This document shows positions 38,101 through 46,603 of a stretch of DNA of 61,042 nucleotides, piece after piece. The number at the start of each line of letters is the position of its first letter. Position 1 is the stretch's first letter. The position numbers and the translations under genes were made by a program. The stretch covers positions 1-61,042 of the forward strand of contig DAITMB010000015.1 in NCBI GenBank assembly GCA_036835375.1. Reading direction: 5' to 3'. The stretch is from JANQTF01 sp036835375. GTDB taxonomy: Bacteria; Bacteroidota; Bacteroidia; J057. The notes under the pieces are model-generated. The model was not told where the DNA came from. It searched no databases and worked only from the letters and a program-made list of their open reading frames with translations.

Positions 38101-41047
38101 TTTCCTGGCCAAAGGTTTTGATGAATGCGTGGCTTGTATGTGGGGTCGTGGTCTCGACGATAGGACTTCCATCTGCAAAATCCCAGCGGTAACGCTCTGC
38201 GCTGAGTCCGTGAAATTGCACTTCAAAATCTACCTGAAGCTCCAGCGCTTCCACCTGCTGGCGAACCGTATCAAAAGATCGGATTTTAGGACAAATCCCT
38301 GGAATTTTGACGGTCGTACGCTCGCTACATCGACAGCTGTCTGGGCCAATGGCCTGAACTGTCACGAGGTAGCTAGCCCCTCCGCCTGGCTTTGCCAGGT
38401 AAAGGTGCTGCGCGTTGGGCTGCTGGGTAATCAGCACCTCGGATCCGTCCCCCCAGTCCCACTCATAGCGATCGGCCTTACCTGCCTTGAAGCTGAGGGC
38501 GGCTTGCGCAGCATGTTGCAGGTCTCCTTGCTGAGTGAGGGTAACATGCAGTCCCGAAGGGATGGGGCAAATCCCAGGAATCATCACCTGGCCACTGGCT
38601 TGGCTACAGCAGGTACCTGGGCCATCCACTTGCACGCGCACCGTGAGGGAGCGGGCGTCTCCTGGCTGTAGAGGGTAGCGATGTTCTGCTGCGGGACTGG
38701 TAGTGGTTTCGGGGAGGGACCCATCTCCCCAGTTCCATTGGTAGGTACTTCCCTCACCATGGAGAACGCTGAGGGAGGCCGAAATCAATTGGTCGATGTC
38801 GCTGAGGTGACCCGGCACCAGCTCAAAGGCAGTGATGTCGGGACAAAGTCCTAAAATGGTCACGGTGGTTTCTCCCGTGTCGCTGCATTGCCCAGGCCCT
38901 AGGGCCCGCACCTCAATTTTCCATTCTCGGGGATCTCCCGGGAGACGTTCATAGTGATGAATCGCCGTGAGATGAGGGCTGGTTTCTACGTCTGAGCCAT
39001 CTCCCCAGTTCCATTCAAATTGACTCGGAACGCCTCTCTCTGTACTTACCGTGACCGTCACAGCCTGAGTCAATTGTTCTGCCGTGGCTATTTGCGCGGT
39101 CACGGCAGTAATGACGGGGCACATTCCTTCGACCCGAACTTCTGTGATGATCTGCTGCTCCTCGCAGGAATCCGGACCTTGTGTGACTAAGGTGACAAGG
39201 TAAATAGCGCCTTCACCTACCGGTTTTTGATACGTGTGGGTGATGCCGGCGGAGGTACTTTCTGCCTGCTTGCCATCGCCAAAGTCCCATTTGAAATGGG
39301 CCGGACTTGCTCCACTGAACTGGACTTCGAATGACACTGTCACCGCCGTTTCTTCTTCAGATGAAGGCGAAAGGAGGGTCTGGGTGATTCCCGTGAGCGT
39401 CGGACAAGATATTTCAGCAGTGAGAGAAGCCCTGAGCGGATCTGACTCACACAAACCCGGTCCTAAAGCGCGCACGCTGGCTTCCCAAGTGGCAGCTTTT
39501 CCTACGGGGAGCGCGTAGATGTGGGTCACGGAAGGCGCCGAAGTGGTTGCCATTTTTCCATCGCCAAAATTCCATTCGAATAGATCTGGGCTGGGTCCGC
39601 TGACTTCCACACTCCACTGAGCCGCCCATTCTCCCGCCTGACTGTGGTCACCGATTCCCTGAAAATTGCTGAGGGTAGGACATCGTTTGAGAATCAGGAC
39701 CTCTGTCTCGCGGGTCTCGCTCACAAATTCGTCCGGACCTGTGGCATACGCTTTCACGGTAAAAGAAAGATCGGCTCCCACCGGACGCTCATAGCGATGA
39801 ACGAGAGAAGGAATCTCACTGGTCGTCATGGTGCCGTCTCCCAGGTCCCAGTGGTACACTTCAGGCGTGGCACCGTTGATACTGAGGATGAATTTCACAG
39901 GTTGCTCTTGCTCTTCCAGGAGCAAATATTCCCGCTCCAAATGCAGCTCGACAGGCGCTGGTTGAGGAATAGTCACGGTGATGGACTTGTCGCAGGTACA
40001 GCCCGCAGGACCTTCGAGCGTGAGGGTGACGAGAATTTCTTGCGATAGCGAAGGATCTTGAGCAAATGAATGGATAAGTTTTGGCTCAAAAGTAAAAATC
40101 GGATCTTCCTGATTCCATTGCCAGCGGTACTGGTCTGGCTGACTGAGTCCCTCGAGTGTGGCAACGAAGACTACTTCCACTAATTGGTCACGGGAAGACC
40201 CCAGTTTGGCGTGTAGGGATTTGATCGTGGGACATTTTTGTGGCAACGGGACAATGGTAGTCGCTTGTGAGACGCAACCCAGTGCAGTCTGAAGCGTGAC
40301 CTTGATGGTTGCCTCGGCACCGAGCTCATCGGGGCGATGATAGCGATGGGTGGCTGTGGGGACAAGAGTGGTTTCTGGATCGGAGCCATCTCCCCAGTTC
40401 CAGGTATAGCTAGCCTCTTGGACGTCGAGGTCGGTTGTGACCGCGCACTTCACCGTGTGGGTATTTTTGGTCAACTGACCGGTTTCCACGCTGATCTCGG
40501 TGATTTCGGGACAGGCGAGGAAAAAGGCCAGTTCTTTGCCACTTTTTGGTCGAAGCGCATCGTTTTTGGCCTCTTCGGCGATGAGGGTCCAGCCGAAATA
40601 TCCGGGGTTCGTCGCGTTATTTTTCCCTCGCTCTTTTTCCTTGAGGTGTGCGGTGCTATTGCCGCCGCTCATATACTTCAGTTTCCAATGCTGAGAGAGA
40701 TCCTTGTCACTACCCTCTGGTAGGTCAAATCCAAGCTCAGGCTGCGAAGCCACGCCAAACACTTGGGAGATGCGTGTGCTTTCATCAGGCAAAAACTCGA
40801 AGTAGTAGCCTCCGACAATGGTGTAATATCGGTCCTCAATGCTGAGGGGAAGGCTGGTATTTTCTACGATAGCCCCCATTAGCTGCGCCGGGGTCATGTC
40901 TCCGGCCTCAAGAGCTACATTGGTTCCGGTAAAGATGACACTATACTCCCTGAGGGTGCCGTCCTGGCGCTGGATTGCACCGGAGGAGACGCTGTGTCTT
41001 TCGAAGAATGTGATGCCGGCCGGGCCAAATGGGATGCGTTTTGCCAT
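35165..41047 (-). CDS. Giant 19-repeat PKD protein of the eCIS locus
   Basis: A 1960-residue protein. The first 178 residues form an unrecognised domain without a signal peptide. The rest is 19 PKD-like repeats of about 93 residues: CP at the start, then Y-x-W-x-W/F-GDGS, a TT/H-x-Y strand, PG, GPxxC and a closing IPG. The GDG core is degenerate in repeat 2 (NQED) and altered in 9, 13, 17 and 18. Eighteen repeats have a Cys at the start and another after GP; repeat 3 has neither. The position between the DUF4157 gene and the ATPase gene, and the lack of a secretion signal, fit a particle component released by lysis, perhaps a long fibre replacing Afp13. Function is inference; a locus-linked surface adhesin is the alternative. 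Confidence 0.8.
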   Translation of the reverse strand: MAKRIPFGPAGITFFERHSVSSGAIQRQDGTLREYSVIFTGTNVALEAGDMTPAQLMGAIVENTSLPLSIEDRYYTIVGGYYFEFLPDESTRISQVFGVASQPELGFDLPEGSDKDLSQHWKLKYMSGGNSTAHLKEKERGKNNATNPGYFGWTLIAEEAKNDALRPKSGKELAFFLACPEITEISVETGQLTKNTHTVKCAVTTDLDVQEASYTWNWGDGSDPETTLVPTATHRYHRPDELGAEATIKVTLQTALGCVSQATTIVPLPQKCPTIKSLHAKLGSSRDQLVEVVFVATLEGLSQPDQYRWQWNQEDPIFTFEPKLIHSFAQDPSLSQEILVTLTLEGPAGCTCDKSITVTIPQPAPVELHLEREYLLLEEQEQPVKFILSINGATPEVYHWDLGDGTMTTSEIPSLVHRYERPVGADLSFTVKAYATGPDEFVSETRETEVLILKRCPTLSNFQGIGDHSQAGEWAAQWSVEVSGPSPDLFEWNFGDGKMATTSAPSVTHIYALPVGKAATWEASVRALGPGLCESDPLRASLTAEISCPTLTGITQTLLSPSSEEETAVTVSFEVQFSGASPAHFKWDFGDGKQAESTSAGITHTYQKPVGEGAIYLVTLVTQGPDSCEEQQIITEVRVEGMCPVITAVTAQIATAEQLTQAVTVTVSTERGVPSQFEWNWGDGSDVETSPHLTAIHHYERLPGDPREWKIEVRALGPGQCSDTGETTVTILGLCPDITAFELVPGHLSDIDQLISASLSVLHGEGSTYQWNWGDGSLPETTTSPAAEHRYPLQPGDARSLTVRVQVDGPGTCCSQASGQVMIPGICPIPSGLHVTLTQQGDLQHAAQAALSFKAGKADRYEWDWGDGSEVLITQQPNAQHLYLAKPGGGASYLVTVQAIGPDSCRCSERTTVKIPGICPKIRSFDTVRQQVEALELQVDFEVQFHGLSAERYRWDFADGSPIVETTTPHTSHAFIKTFGQERNLLAKVTAIGPENCETQAVAQLSVPALCPVVGEMEVVYVPKGSSGVEVQVKAEILHGPGLRYQWEWGDGHIEVTTEPKAKHLYPPFVGNARQYQVKVQVEGPGQCACSGRVRVRIPGICPQITTYDLTLLPEEIHTEQRVLAKVTVDHPEGVAYLWNWGDGSLPEKTNSPEVSHVYPRKPGENRSYTVMVTATGPETCETCDTSMIDIPGYCPKVVDHQLVLGVLLEKSLEVSLTLHLAQGTPDQLQWDWGDGSPLITTSGIATTLAHTYLRHPGDPQAYTVIVQGIGPGTICNLARSVPVTIPGICPEPISIQVIETIEVSPTQLQVTLVTEVALAQPSKFIWNWGDDSPMTTTSEATAQHIFDRLPGDARACTIGVTLQGPGQCSKYLEMQYEVPGLCPRLDRIEVAYDSPAEEVQLVEVSLEISLVEAEIIRWDWGDGSAIETTHESVLSHHYARNAGDDQPYLLRVALAGPGACEGSGETEILIEGICPQIDHLSLTELSETLESLEVEAYVATSKATPTMYRWDWGDGSPVEESEEAIFRHTYTRYPGKDRQYDMSIVVLGPGTSGKCELSVESQVLVRGYCPEILGIHLDTESNTQESSQLIIAKATMVHGHAEKYLWDWGDGSPLEELLLPEASHVYDRLPGAHRTLSIVLKAIGPDHCKTTASVPVEIQGLCPQLLDWHSELIAEDADSVTYRVSLEVSDSALIPEGLYTYRWIWGDETPDATIEETYTPTHEHRYLRPKQDQIYKVQFAMEGPGSCHREGCVKVKVEGSCAVVSGIESTFCSLTETHAELHFRAIFRQEPQPASLPTHFVWTWDDGSPATVTEVAHVSKRFNRSSFVPVTHRVRVVASGGGCDCQSTFTLTVTLPGNCPILTGMEVVYGDTGAEWQEVTLIATVRGGQPATFIWNLGDGSTQISTTQGWLRHRYPHAEHPYRLTVTVTGRVDRFEGKSCRHTLERDILIDVPAQALLS

Positions 41048-41079
41048 GGGGAGGAGGTTGAAAGAATGTAAGTAAATGG

Positions 41080-41179
41080 CCTTGTTGTGTTACCACGAAG
41101 GGCACTGATAAGAACAGTTGCTTAAGTGTTCTTATCTTTCTTTGTGGTGCATTCATGACCCTGTTGTGCCACCACTAAG
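41080..41179. promoter_or_regulatory. Palindrome flanked by direct repeats in the eCIS operon
   Basis: A perfect 10-bp inverted repeat, GATAAGAACA (41107-41116) and TGTTCTTATC (41127-41136), has a 10-base loop. CCAC and GTGG outer arms at about 41093 and 41145 can extend it. Two related 21-base direct repeats with the core TGTTGTG-N2-ACCAC-N-AAG lie on either side (41080-41100 and 41159-41179). It lies between the cargo gene and the PKD gene. In the direction of transcription no U-run follows, so it is more likely a regulatory or processing element than a terminator. Confidence 0.5.
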
Positions 41180-41194
41180 CCCATGCTACGCTAC

Positions 41195-42472
41195 TCAGAA
41201 GCGATAAGTGAAGTTGAGTCCAAAGGAAGGGTCGCTCGCTCGGCCACGTGCAGGATCAAGTGGCAGGTCGGGCTGCTGAAACGGCACCGTCACACCCAGA
41301 TCCACCGACCACCTGGGGCGCATCACACAGCGCCGAGTGGCCTGCTGTGCAGCGTTGTAGAGTTCATAAATAGCCGAACCAAGGCTCACAGCCGTAGCAG
41401 GATTGCTCGAGTCGAAGGCTTCAATGGCCGTTTGCAGGGCCGTAGCTTTTTGTGAAAGGCTACGCTGCGTAGCTTCCCTGTCGGGGAGGGTACACACCTG
41501 CTCGCTTCCACTCACCCCAAGACCGAAGGTGCCAACAGCGGTATCGCTGTTGTAAGCTGCATTGCCAGTAATGCGGATATTGTGTACGGTATCGAGCATC
41601 ACTCTGAAGCCAAATTGGGTAGGGAGGGTGCTGCTCAGCTCGAAAGTGAGTGTGCCCACATCGCGAATCCTTACTGGCAACTGCATCTTCACGGCGCGCG
41701 ACAGACTCAAGCTCGCACGAAAATCACCGTAGCGAAACACGAGTGTGGTCAGTCCATCGAGGCCGAGCGAAGGACTAGGCGCCGGACTGGGTGCTGGGCT
41801 TGGCGATGGACTGGGCGCCGGGGAAGGGGGATCGCGCTGAATGACCTGTCGCTGTACGGTTGCCCTCCCTTGCTGCACTACATGGGCCAACTCGTGAGCG
41901 ACGAGTCGTCTGCCATCTTGACTATGAGGACGATATTGACCAGCATTGAAGTAAATGTCCCGCCCGTGGGTAAAGGCTTTCGCATGAATGTCGCGACTCA
42001 TTTGAACGGCCTCCTGTCCCGTGTGAATTCTTACCTCGCTGAAATCCGTTCCCATTCCGTCTTCCATTTCCCGCTGCAAGTGCTGCATCAACGGTGCGCC
42101 GCTGCCTTTGCTCGCTTGGAGTCGATGGGCAAAGTCCGGCCCCAACCCGGAAGCTGCGGAATGGTCTGAATTGGCCTGAAGCCCTTCTTCCTCTTCCATT
42201 CGCTGCACGCGCTTTTCCTGCTCGCAATCGGCACATTGGCGATGCAGATCATCAGATGCAGTGCTGAGCTGCGGACTAGCAGTTTGCCCGCTCACCACAC
42301 GGTCGGCGACGGCATCAGCTTCCCGCTCATACTTGTCGCCAGGCTGCCCGATCCGGAGCTTGGGTTGAATGACCGTGGCAGGGAAAAATGACGGATTGCT
42401 GCTGCGAGCGCCAAAAAAGTGCTGAGGCTGATGGGCCGTTTTGGCTTCACGATGGATAGGTGATAATTGCAT
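41195..42472 (-). CDS. DUF4157 protein, putative eCIS cargo
   Basis: About 425 residues in three parts. The N-terminal DUF4157 region has the READAVADRV segment, MEDGMGTDFSEVRIHTG, and the zinc-protease-like HELAH motif (about 191) in RRLVAHELAHVVQQG. A Pro/Ser/Ala linker (about 213-235) follows. The C-terminal domain of about 190 residues is rich in beta strands and ends in FGLNFTYRF, like an outer-membrane barrel end. DUF4157 is known as a domain at the N-terminus of eCIS-linked toxins. The C-terminal payload is not recognised. I start at the ATG at 42472; one at 42502 would overlap the upstream gene by 17 bp. Alternative: a chaperone-like or processing component. Confidence 0.75.
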   Translation of the reverse strand: MQLSPIHREAKTAHQPQHFFGARSSNPSFFPATVIQPKLRIGQPGDKYEREADAVADRVVSGQTASPQLSTASDDLHRQCADCEQEKRVQRMEEEEGLQANSDHSAASGLGPDFAHRLQASKGSGAPLMQHLQREMEDGMGTDFSEVRIHTGQEAVQMSRDIHAKAFTHGRDIYFNAGQYRPHSQDGRRLVAHELAHVVQQGRATVQRQVIQRDPPSPAPSPSPSPAPSPAPSPSLGLDGLTTLVFRYGDFRASLSLSRAVKMQLPVRIRDVGTLTFELSSTLPTQFGFRVMLDTVHNIRITGNAAYNSDTAVGTFGLGVSGSEQVCTLPDREATQRSLSQKATALQTAIEAFDSSNPATAVSLGSAIYELYNAAQQATRRCVMRPRWSVDLGVTVPFQQPDLPLDPARGRASDPSFGLNFTYRF

Positions 42473-42485
42473 GGTTCGGTAAAAG

Positions 42486-43880
42486 TTAAATCCAAGTGAC
42501 ATGTATCATTTCTGGCATCCAGGGCAATTTTACCAAGCTCAGCCCCCAAGGAAGGCGATCGAGGAGAATATCGAGTGGACTGGGCTCTAGGCGAAGTTGC
42601 CAGCCACGGTCCAGGGAGCGAAGGGTGCCCGGACGCTGCAAAAATCCTTCTCTCAGGCCATCAGGAGAAGTGTTCTTGAGGGCCGCCCAGTGACCAATCA
42701 CCGCTTCCAGGAGGTCCAAGCATTCAGCTTTTTCCAAATCAGTCAGGGGGGCTGGATTTTCTGCAAAAGCTGCGAGTGGCAACCCACATAAAAGCTTGAT
42801 CATTGGGAGCGATGCTTCGGGCAGGTGCTCGTCGCCCGAGGCGATCCACGCCAAAAGGGCGACGGCTCGCTGTTGCTGCTGCCGCTCAGAGAAGGACCTA
42901 TCCGTTAGCAGACCGAGCTGAGAGAAAAGCGCTGGCAAATAAGGATGGATCAAGACGAGGCCCGCATGGGGAACATAAATGTGTGATTCCCACGCTTCTT
43001 CGTCGGCTTGCTTTATAGGGTCGTCTTGGCTCAACATTGTCTTGAGAGGTCGTTTCGAGTCGTTCAGGATGTCTTGAATCGCGGAAGTCGCCGAAACGGA
43101 ATCATGGTTCCTTTGTCGTAGCGAGAATTGAAGGGCTTTTACCACGTGTATTTGTCCCGCAGAATCTAAAAACGAAAGTGGAGACCGGAGCAGTGATGCC
43201 GCACGACGAGGATCCGTTGCAGAAAACAAGAATGCGCTCAGTAGCGCATGAAATGCTGTTGGGAAATACTTGGGAGAGATCTGCTGCCGAAGCAAATCAA
43301 GCAGGGGAGTCCATGCAGCAGCTTCGCGTGTGAGGCTAGTCCATAGGCGCGCTTGTTGAGGTTCCTTCCACTGCCTTTGCCACCGTAAAAAGGCAGATAG
43401 CGATTCAGAGAGCAGATCCACTAGTCGGTGCTGATACAATCGATTGTTACAGAAAATAGCCATCACATCCTCGGGAACATCAAGAGATGCCTTTTCTGCA
43501 TTCCAGTCAGGGAAATAGCCTTTCTCAAAAAAGTAAAGCCAATTTTCCGCTTGATGCACCTTTTGGCTCCGAACCTGCGAGTCAGGAGCATCCGGTACTT
43601 GATTTTCCAGCACGACGCGGATCGATTTCTCCAGCTCCAGCAGCAGCTTGTCGGCAAAAATTCCCGCAAATTCCTCCTCGTGAATGGTTCCAAGGTCCAC
43701 TTCCATCCGATCCAGATAAACCACGATGTCGTCTCCAGCCAATTCATCAAAGAGCTCCTCCAGTCGGCCATGAATCTCACTCCGGCAAATGGCTGCGGCC
43801 TGCGCCTGAAGCTCATGGGCCGAAGTGCCACGTGCCACTTGTAGCAGGACCAATTCACGACCGAGATAGTGGGTTGACAT
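42486..43880 (-). CDS. Contractile injection system tape-measure family protein
   Basis: A 464-residue protein matching the CIS_TMP family. The N-terminus has HYLGRELVLLQVARGTSAHE and then LDRMEVDLGTI, typical of its first domain. The C-terminal region has the conserved LIHPYLPALFSQLGLL, KLLCGLPL, a GLREGFLQRPGTLR segment and the LPWGLSLVKLPWM ending. In contractile tails such a protein sits in the tube and sets its length, though for this family the role is mostly by annotation. I start at the ATG at 43880 (MSTHYLG); the longer frame from 44051 would run 76 bp into the preceding gene. It lies just upstream of the cargo gene. Confidence 0.85.
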   Translation of the reverse strand: MSTHYLGRELVLLQVARGTSAHELQAQAAAICRSEIHGRLEELFDELAGDDIVVYLDRMEVDLGTIHEEEFAGIFADKLLLELEKSIRVVLENQVPDAPDSQVRSQKVHQAENWLYFFEKGYFPDWNAEKASLDVPEDVMAIFCNNRLYQHRLVDLLSESLSAFLRWQRQWKEPQQARLWTSLTREAAAWTPLLDLLRQQISPKYFPTAFHALLSAFLFSATDPRRAASLLRSPLSFLDSAGQIHVVKALQFSLRQRNHDSVSATSAIQDILNDSKRPLKTMLSQDDPIKQADEEAWESHIYVPHAGLVLIHPYLPALFSQLGLLTDRSFSERQQQQRAVALLAWIASGDEHLPEASLPMIKLLCGLPLAAFAENPAPLTDLEKAECLDLLEAVIGHWAALKNTSPDGLREGFLQRPGTLRSLDRGWQLRLEPSPLDILLDRLPWGLSLVKLPWMPEMIHVTWI

Positions 43881-43975
43881 TCGCTCAGATGGTAGAAGAT
43901 GAGAGTAACTAGGAAGGAAAAGCGCAGAATAGGAATTTGCTGATGACGAGGGAATTGAAAGATTAATTCTTCTGC

Positions 43976-46540
43976 TTACTGCCCCGAGAGCGTCAATAAT
44001 TTGAGCAATTGATCTACTACCGGTGCAGCACCCAGTTCCTGGGCTTTCCAATTGGTCGCGATCCGGCTCAGGGCTATATCTGCTTCGCTGATCGAAGTGA
44101 GTTGCTCTTGAAGCAATTCCCCCTGCGCCTTCGTGAGAGATGTTCCTAGCACGATGGCATCAAGGGTTCTGTACAGCATTCGCTCCAGAATTTGCTTATA
44201 AGCCTGCTTTTTATTGGTCTCCCGGGTCTGCTTGTAGAGTTGCAAGACTCGCTTCATCAAGCCATCAAAAGTCTCCAGCAGTTCATCGCCCGCCTGATGG
44301 CTGCGCACGTATTCGACAGCAGACTGGTAGGTAGCATTTCCCTCAAATCCTCCATTGGCATTCAAGGCCACCATTTCTTGATGGTGCCGCAAAGCCCTGG
44401 AATCCACGACCTTAGCCAGAGCCGAAGATGTGATGGGCTGTGATGTAGTAGCAACGATAGGAGCGACAGGCACCTCTCTTTTCTCTTCTATGGTCGAGTA
44501 GCCATGCGTCGGCTTGGTCTGATTCCTGGAAAAACAGCAGGCAAGGCTTCGGTGAAGCGAAAAATCAGCGACTACCACCGACTCCATCCGTTTGGTTTCC
44601 TGATCCACACACACCTCATCGCAGATCACCACAAAGGTGCCTCCCACTGGCACTCCAGCCATGTGTTCCATCCCAATAGCTGGCCCGAGATCGCCGAAAA
44701 ACTCCGCAGCATTCGTGTAAAAAAAATGGCTGTCTGGCGTTGGTGAGTTGCCACCTTGTTGCGGGTCGCCGATGTGAATAAATACCAAATCGAACTCTAC
44801 ATGGTGACGCTGCCGGAGCTGTTCCAATTCTGCTGCTGCTGCCATACAGTCTTTTCCTAGATGGCCTTCGATTCGGTAAAAGCCCTTTGAAAGGAGGTCG
44901 AATGCTAGTGGATCGACCTGTATGGCCTCAATAGAATAGGGGCTATGCCGAGCTTCCACATCTTGCCAGTGGTAGCTCAGGAGCGCCTCGTCTGTGCAGC
45001 AGTCTGTGGGTTGCCAGTGCGTGGAAAAGGTTTTTTTGGCAGCAGCATCAGTCAAATCGTAGTAATAGGGTATCGCTCGGCGACCCAGCGCATACTGAGC
45101 TGTTTGACTTGGTGTGATGCGAATGGGTAGCTGTGTATGCTCGGTCTTCGCAAATCCTTGGATGTTGTGATCCAGCGAAAAAAAGCAGATCAGGTCGCGA
45201 AGTCGGAGGAACAAAGCGCGCGCGTGCTTCCAAGTACCAGTGGCGGTCTGCTGGACGGGCGATGGATAAAATCCGGTCCGAATGCCGTCTCGATGAACAG
45301 TCATCACGTTATCATTCTGAGAAAATCCCAGGAGCGCCAAATGTCTCGGAAATCCCTTCACAGGCCAGCAGGAACCGATGAGATCGCAAGCCGCAGCCAC
45401 AAACTCGTTATGTGCCGTGACAAGGTCCCGAACAAAGTCATAGTGGTATTGATGATAGTTGAGGTCGAATCGATTGACTTGGAAGTAGTGATCCATCAAC
45501 GACTCCATCAGGGCCATGTCCACCTCTTCGCTGAGATTCAACAAGTGTTCATATCGTGAGTAGGCAGCTTCGATGGCTTGCCAAAGTGGGCTTTTCTCGG
45601 ACTTTTGGTTAGCCGCCATTCCCTCCACGATGCGTCCGTAAGCCGTGTTGATATCTTGATAGCTGTGGAGATGTGCCATTGCTCCTGTTCCCGGGAGTGG
45701 ATCTGGCCCTTTGCCCGTTGAAGGGTTCGAAGCAAAAGCGTGGGTGTGCAGCCTCGGTACATGCAGGAGTGGCAAGGCATCGCAAGCTTTTTCTCGTTCA
45801 AAGCAAGCGAAAGGAATCAGCAAGGCCCTCACAGAATAGGCGACCTCGGCGTGGGGCCCACAGTCCGTGTTCACGCATGGCTTGCGGGTCCGGGTACCTT
45901 TTTCCAGAAACAGCACCAACACCCGATCTGTGAGGTGAAGCTCATGCAGCTCTTCGGAATCCATGCTGTGTTGGATTCCCATTTCAGCGGGGAGCAGCTC
46001 CCAAGTCGTCGCAGCAGAGCCTTGAGGCCGATTTTTGGCAGAGGGCTGATGTTTGGCGCGCGAGGATTTAGCAGGAGTAGGTTCCGCCGGCGTCACAGAT
46101 TCGCATTCCCCTTTTCGCCATTTTTCATAGATTTTTTCCCTCTCTCCTTCACTAAACACGTCTCGCTCCGGCCAGTCGTAGGCCCTCACATGCGTGAATG
46201 CCAACTGCCCGGCAGGCACCTCCACACAGCGAGTACTTTTGCGGCCAGTCGCATCTCCCGTTTCACCCTCCGTTTGGGGGCCTTTCACAGGATCAATCTG
46301 GATGAGATATCCATCCGAACTGAAGCCATAGCCAGGAGTGAGCAGGATCACGTGCTCTCCGCATTCTGCACTGTATTGGTAGGAAGCGTGCAGGCCACAC
46401 ACGATGCCTGCCCCGATCCCATGGCTGCGGGTGAGTCGGTTTTGCTGGTCCAGAAATCGCTGTAGTCCATTCAGATGGGCATCGCTGAGGACTTGATTGG
46501 GAGTGAAATGGGGGAAAGTATTGATGTGCTTCGGTCTCAT
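43976..46540 (-). CDS. eCIS-associated protein, possible baseplate or fibre part
   Basis: An 854-residue protein with no signal peptide. Its N-terminus (FPHFTPNQVLSDAHLNGLQ, DQQNRLTR, GAGIVCGL) resembles a protein type that I know only from Bacteroidota eCIS loci, always near the baseplate genes. A charged Pro/Lys/Ala linker lies at about 148-178. A mid part contains several Cys and His, and a C-terminal helical section covers about 715-854. No enzyme motif was found. It is cotranscribed with the second wedge gene (63 bp gap) and the tape-measure gene. I infer a structural role, such as a baseplate adaptor or fibre attachment, but this is not shown by sequence. Confidence 0.65.
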   Translation of the reverse strand: MRPKHINTFPHFTPNQVLSDAHLNGLQRFLDQQNRLTRSHGIGAGIVCGLHASYQYSAECGEHVILLTPGYGFSSDGYLIQIDPVKGPQTEGETGDATGRKSTRCVEVPAGQLAFTHVRAYDWPERDVFSEGEREKIYEKWRKGECESVTPAEPTPAKSSRAKHQPSAKNRPQGSAATTWELLPAEMGIQHSMDSEELHELHLTDRVLVLFLEKGTRTRKPCVNTDCGPHAEVAYSVRALLIPFACFEREKACDALPLLHVPRLHTHAFASNPSTGKGPDPLPGTGAMAHLHSYQDINTAYGRIVEGMAANQKSEKSPLWQAIEAAYSRYEHLLNLSEEVDMALMESLMDHYFQVNRFDLNYHQYHYDFVRDLVTAHNEFVAAACDLIGSCWPVKGFPRHLALLGFSQNDNVMTVHRDGIRTGFYPSPVQQTATGTWKHARALFLRLRDLICFFSLDHNIQGFAKTEHTQLPIRITPSQTAQYALGRRAIPYYYDLTDAAAKKTFSTHWQPTDCCTDEALLSYHWQDVEARHSPYSIEAIQVDPLAFDLLSKGFYRIEGHLGKDCMAAAAELEQLRQRHHVEFDLVFIHIGDPQQGGNSPTPDSHFFYTNAAEFFGDLGPAIGMEHMAGVPVGGTFVVICDEVCVDQETKRMESVVVADFSLHRSLACCFSRNQTKPTHGYSTIEEKREVPVAPIVATTSQPITSSALAKVVDSRALRHHQEMVALNANGGFEGNATYQSAVEYVRSHQAGDELLETFDGLMKRVLQLYKQTRETNKKQAYKQILERMLYRTLDAIVLGTSLTKAQGELLQEQLTSISEADIALSRIATNWKAQELGAAPVVDQLLKLLTLSGQ

Positions 46541-46603
46541 CGCCAGAAGGATAAGGGGTGGTAGGCAGGTCGGGTAACCAGATCGGAAAGGAAAAATAAA
46601 CCA

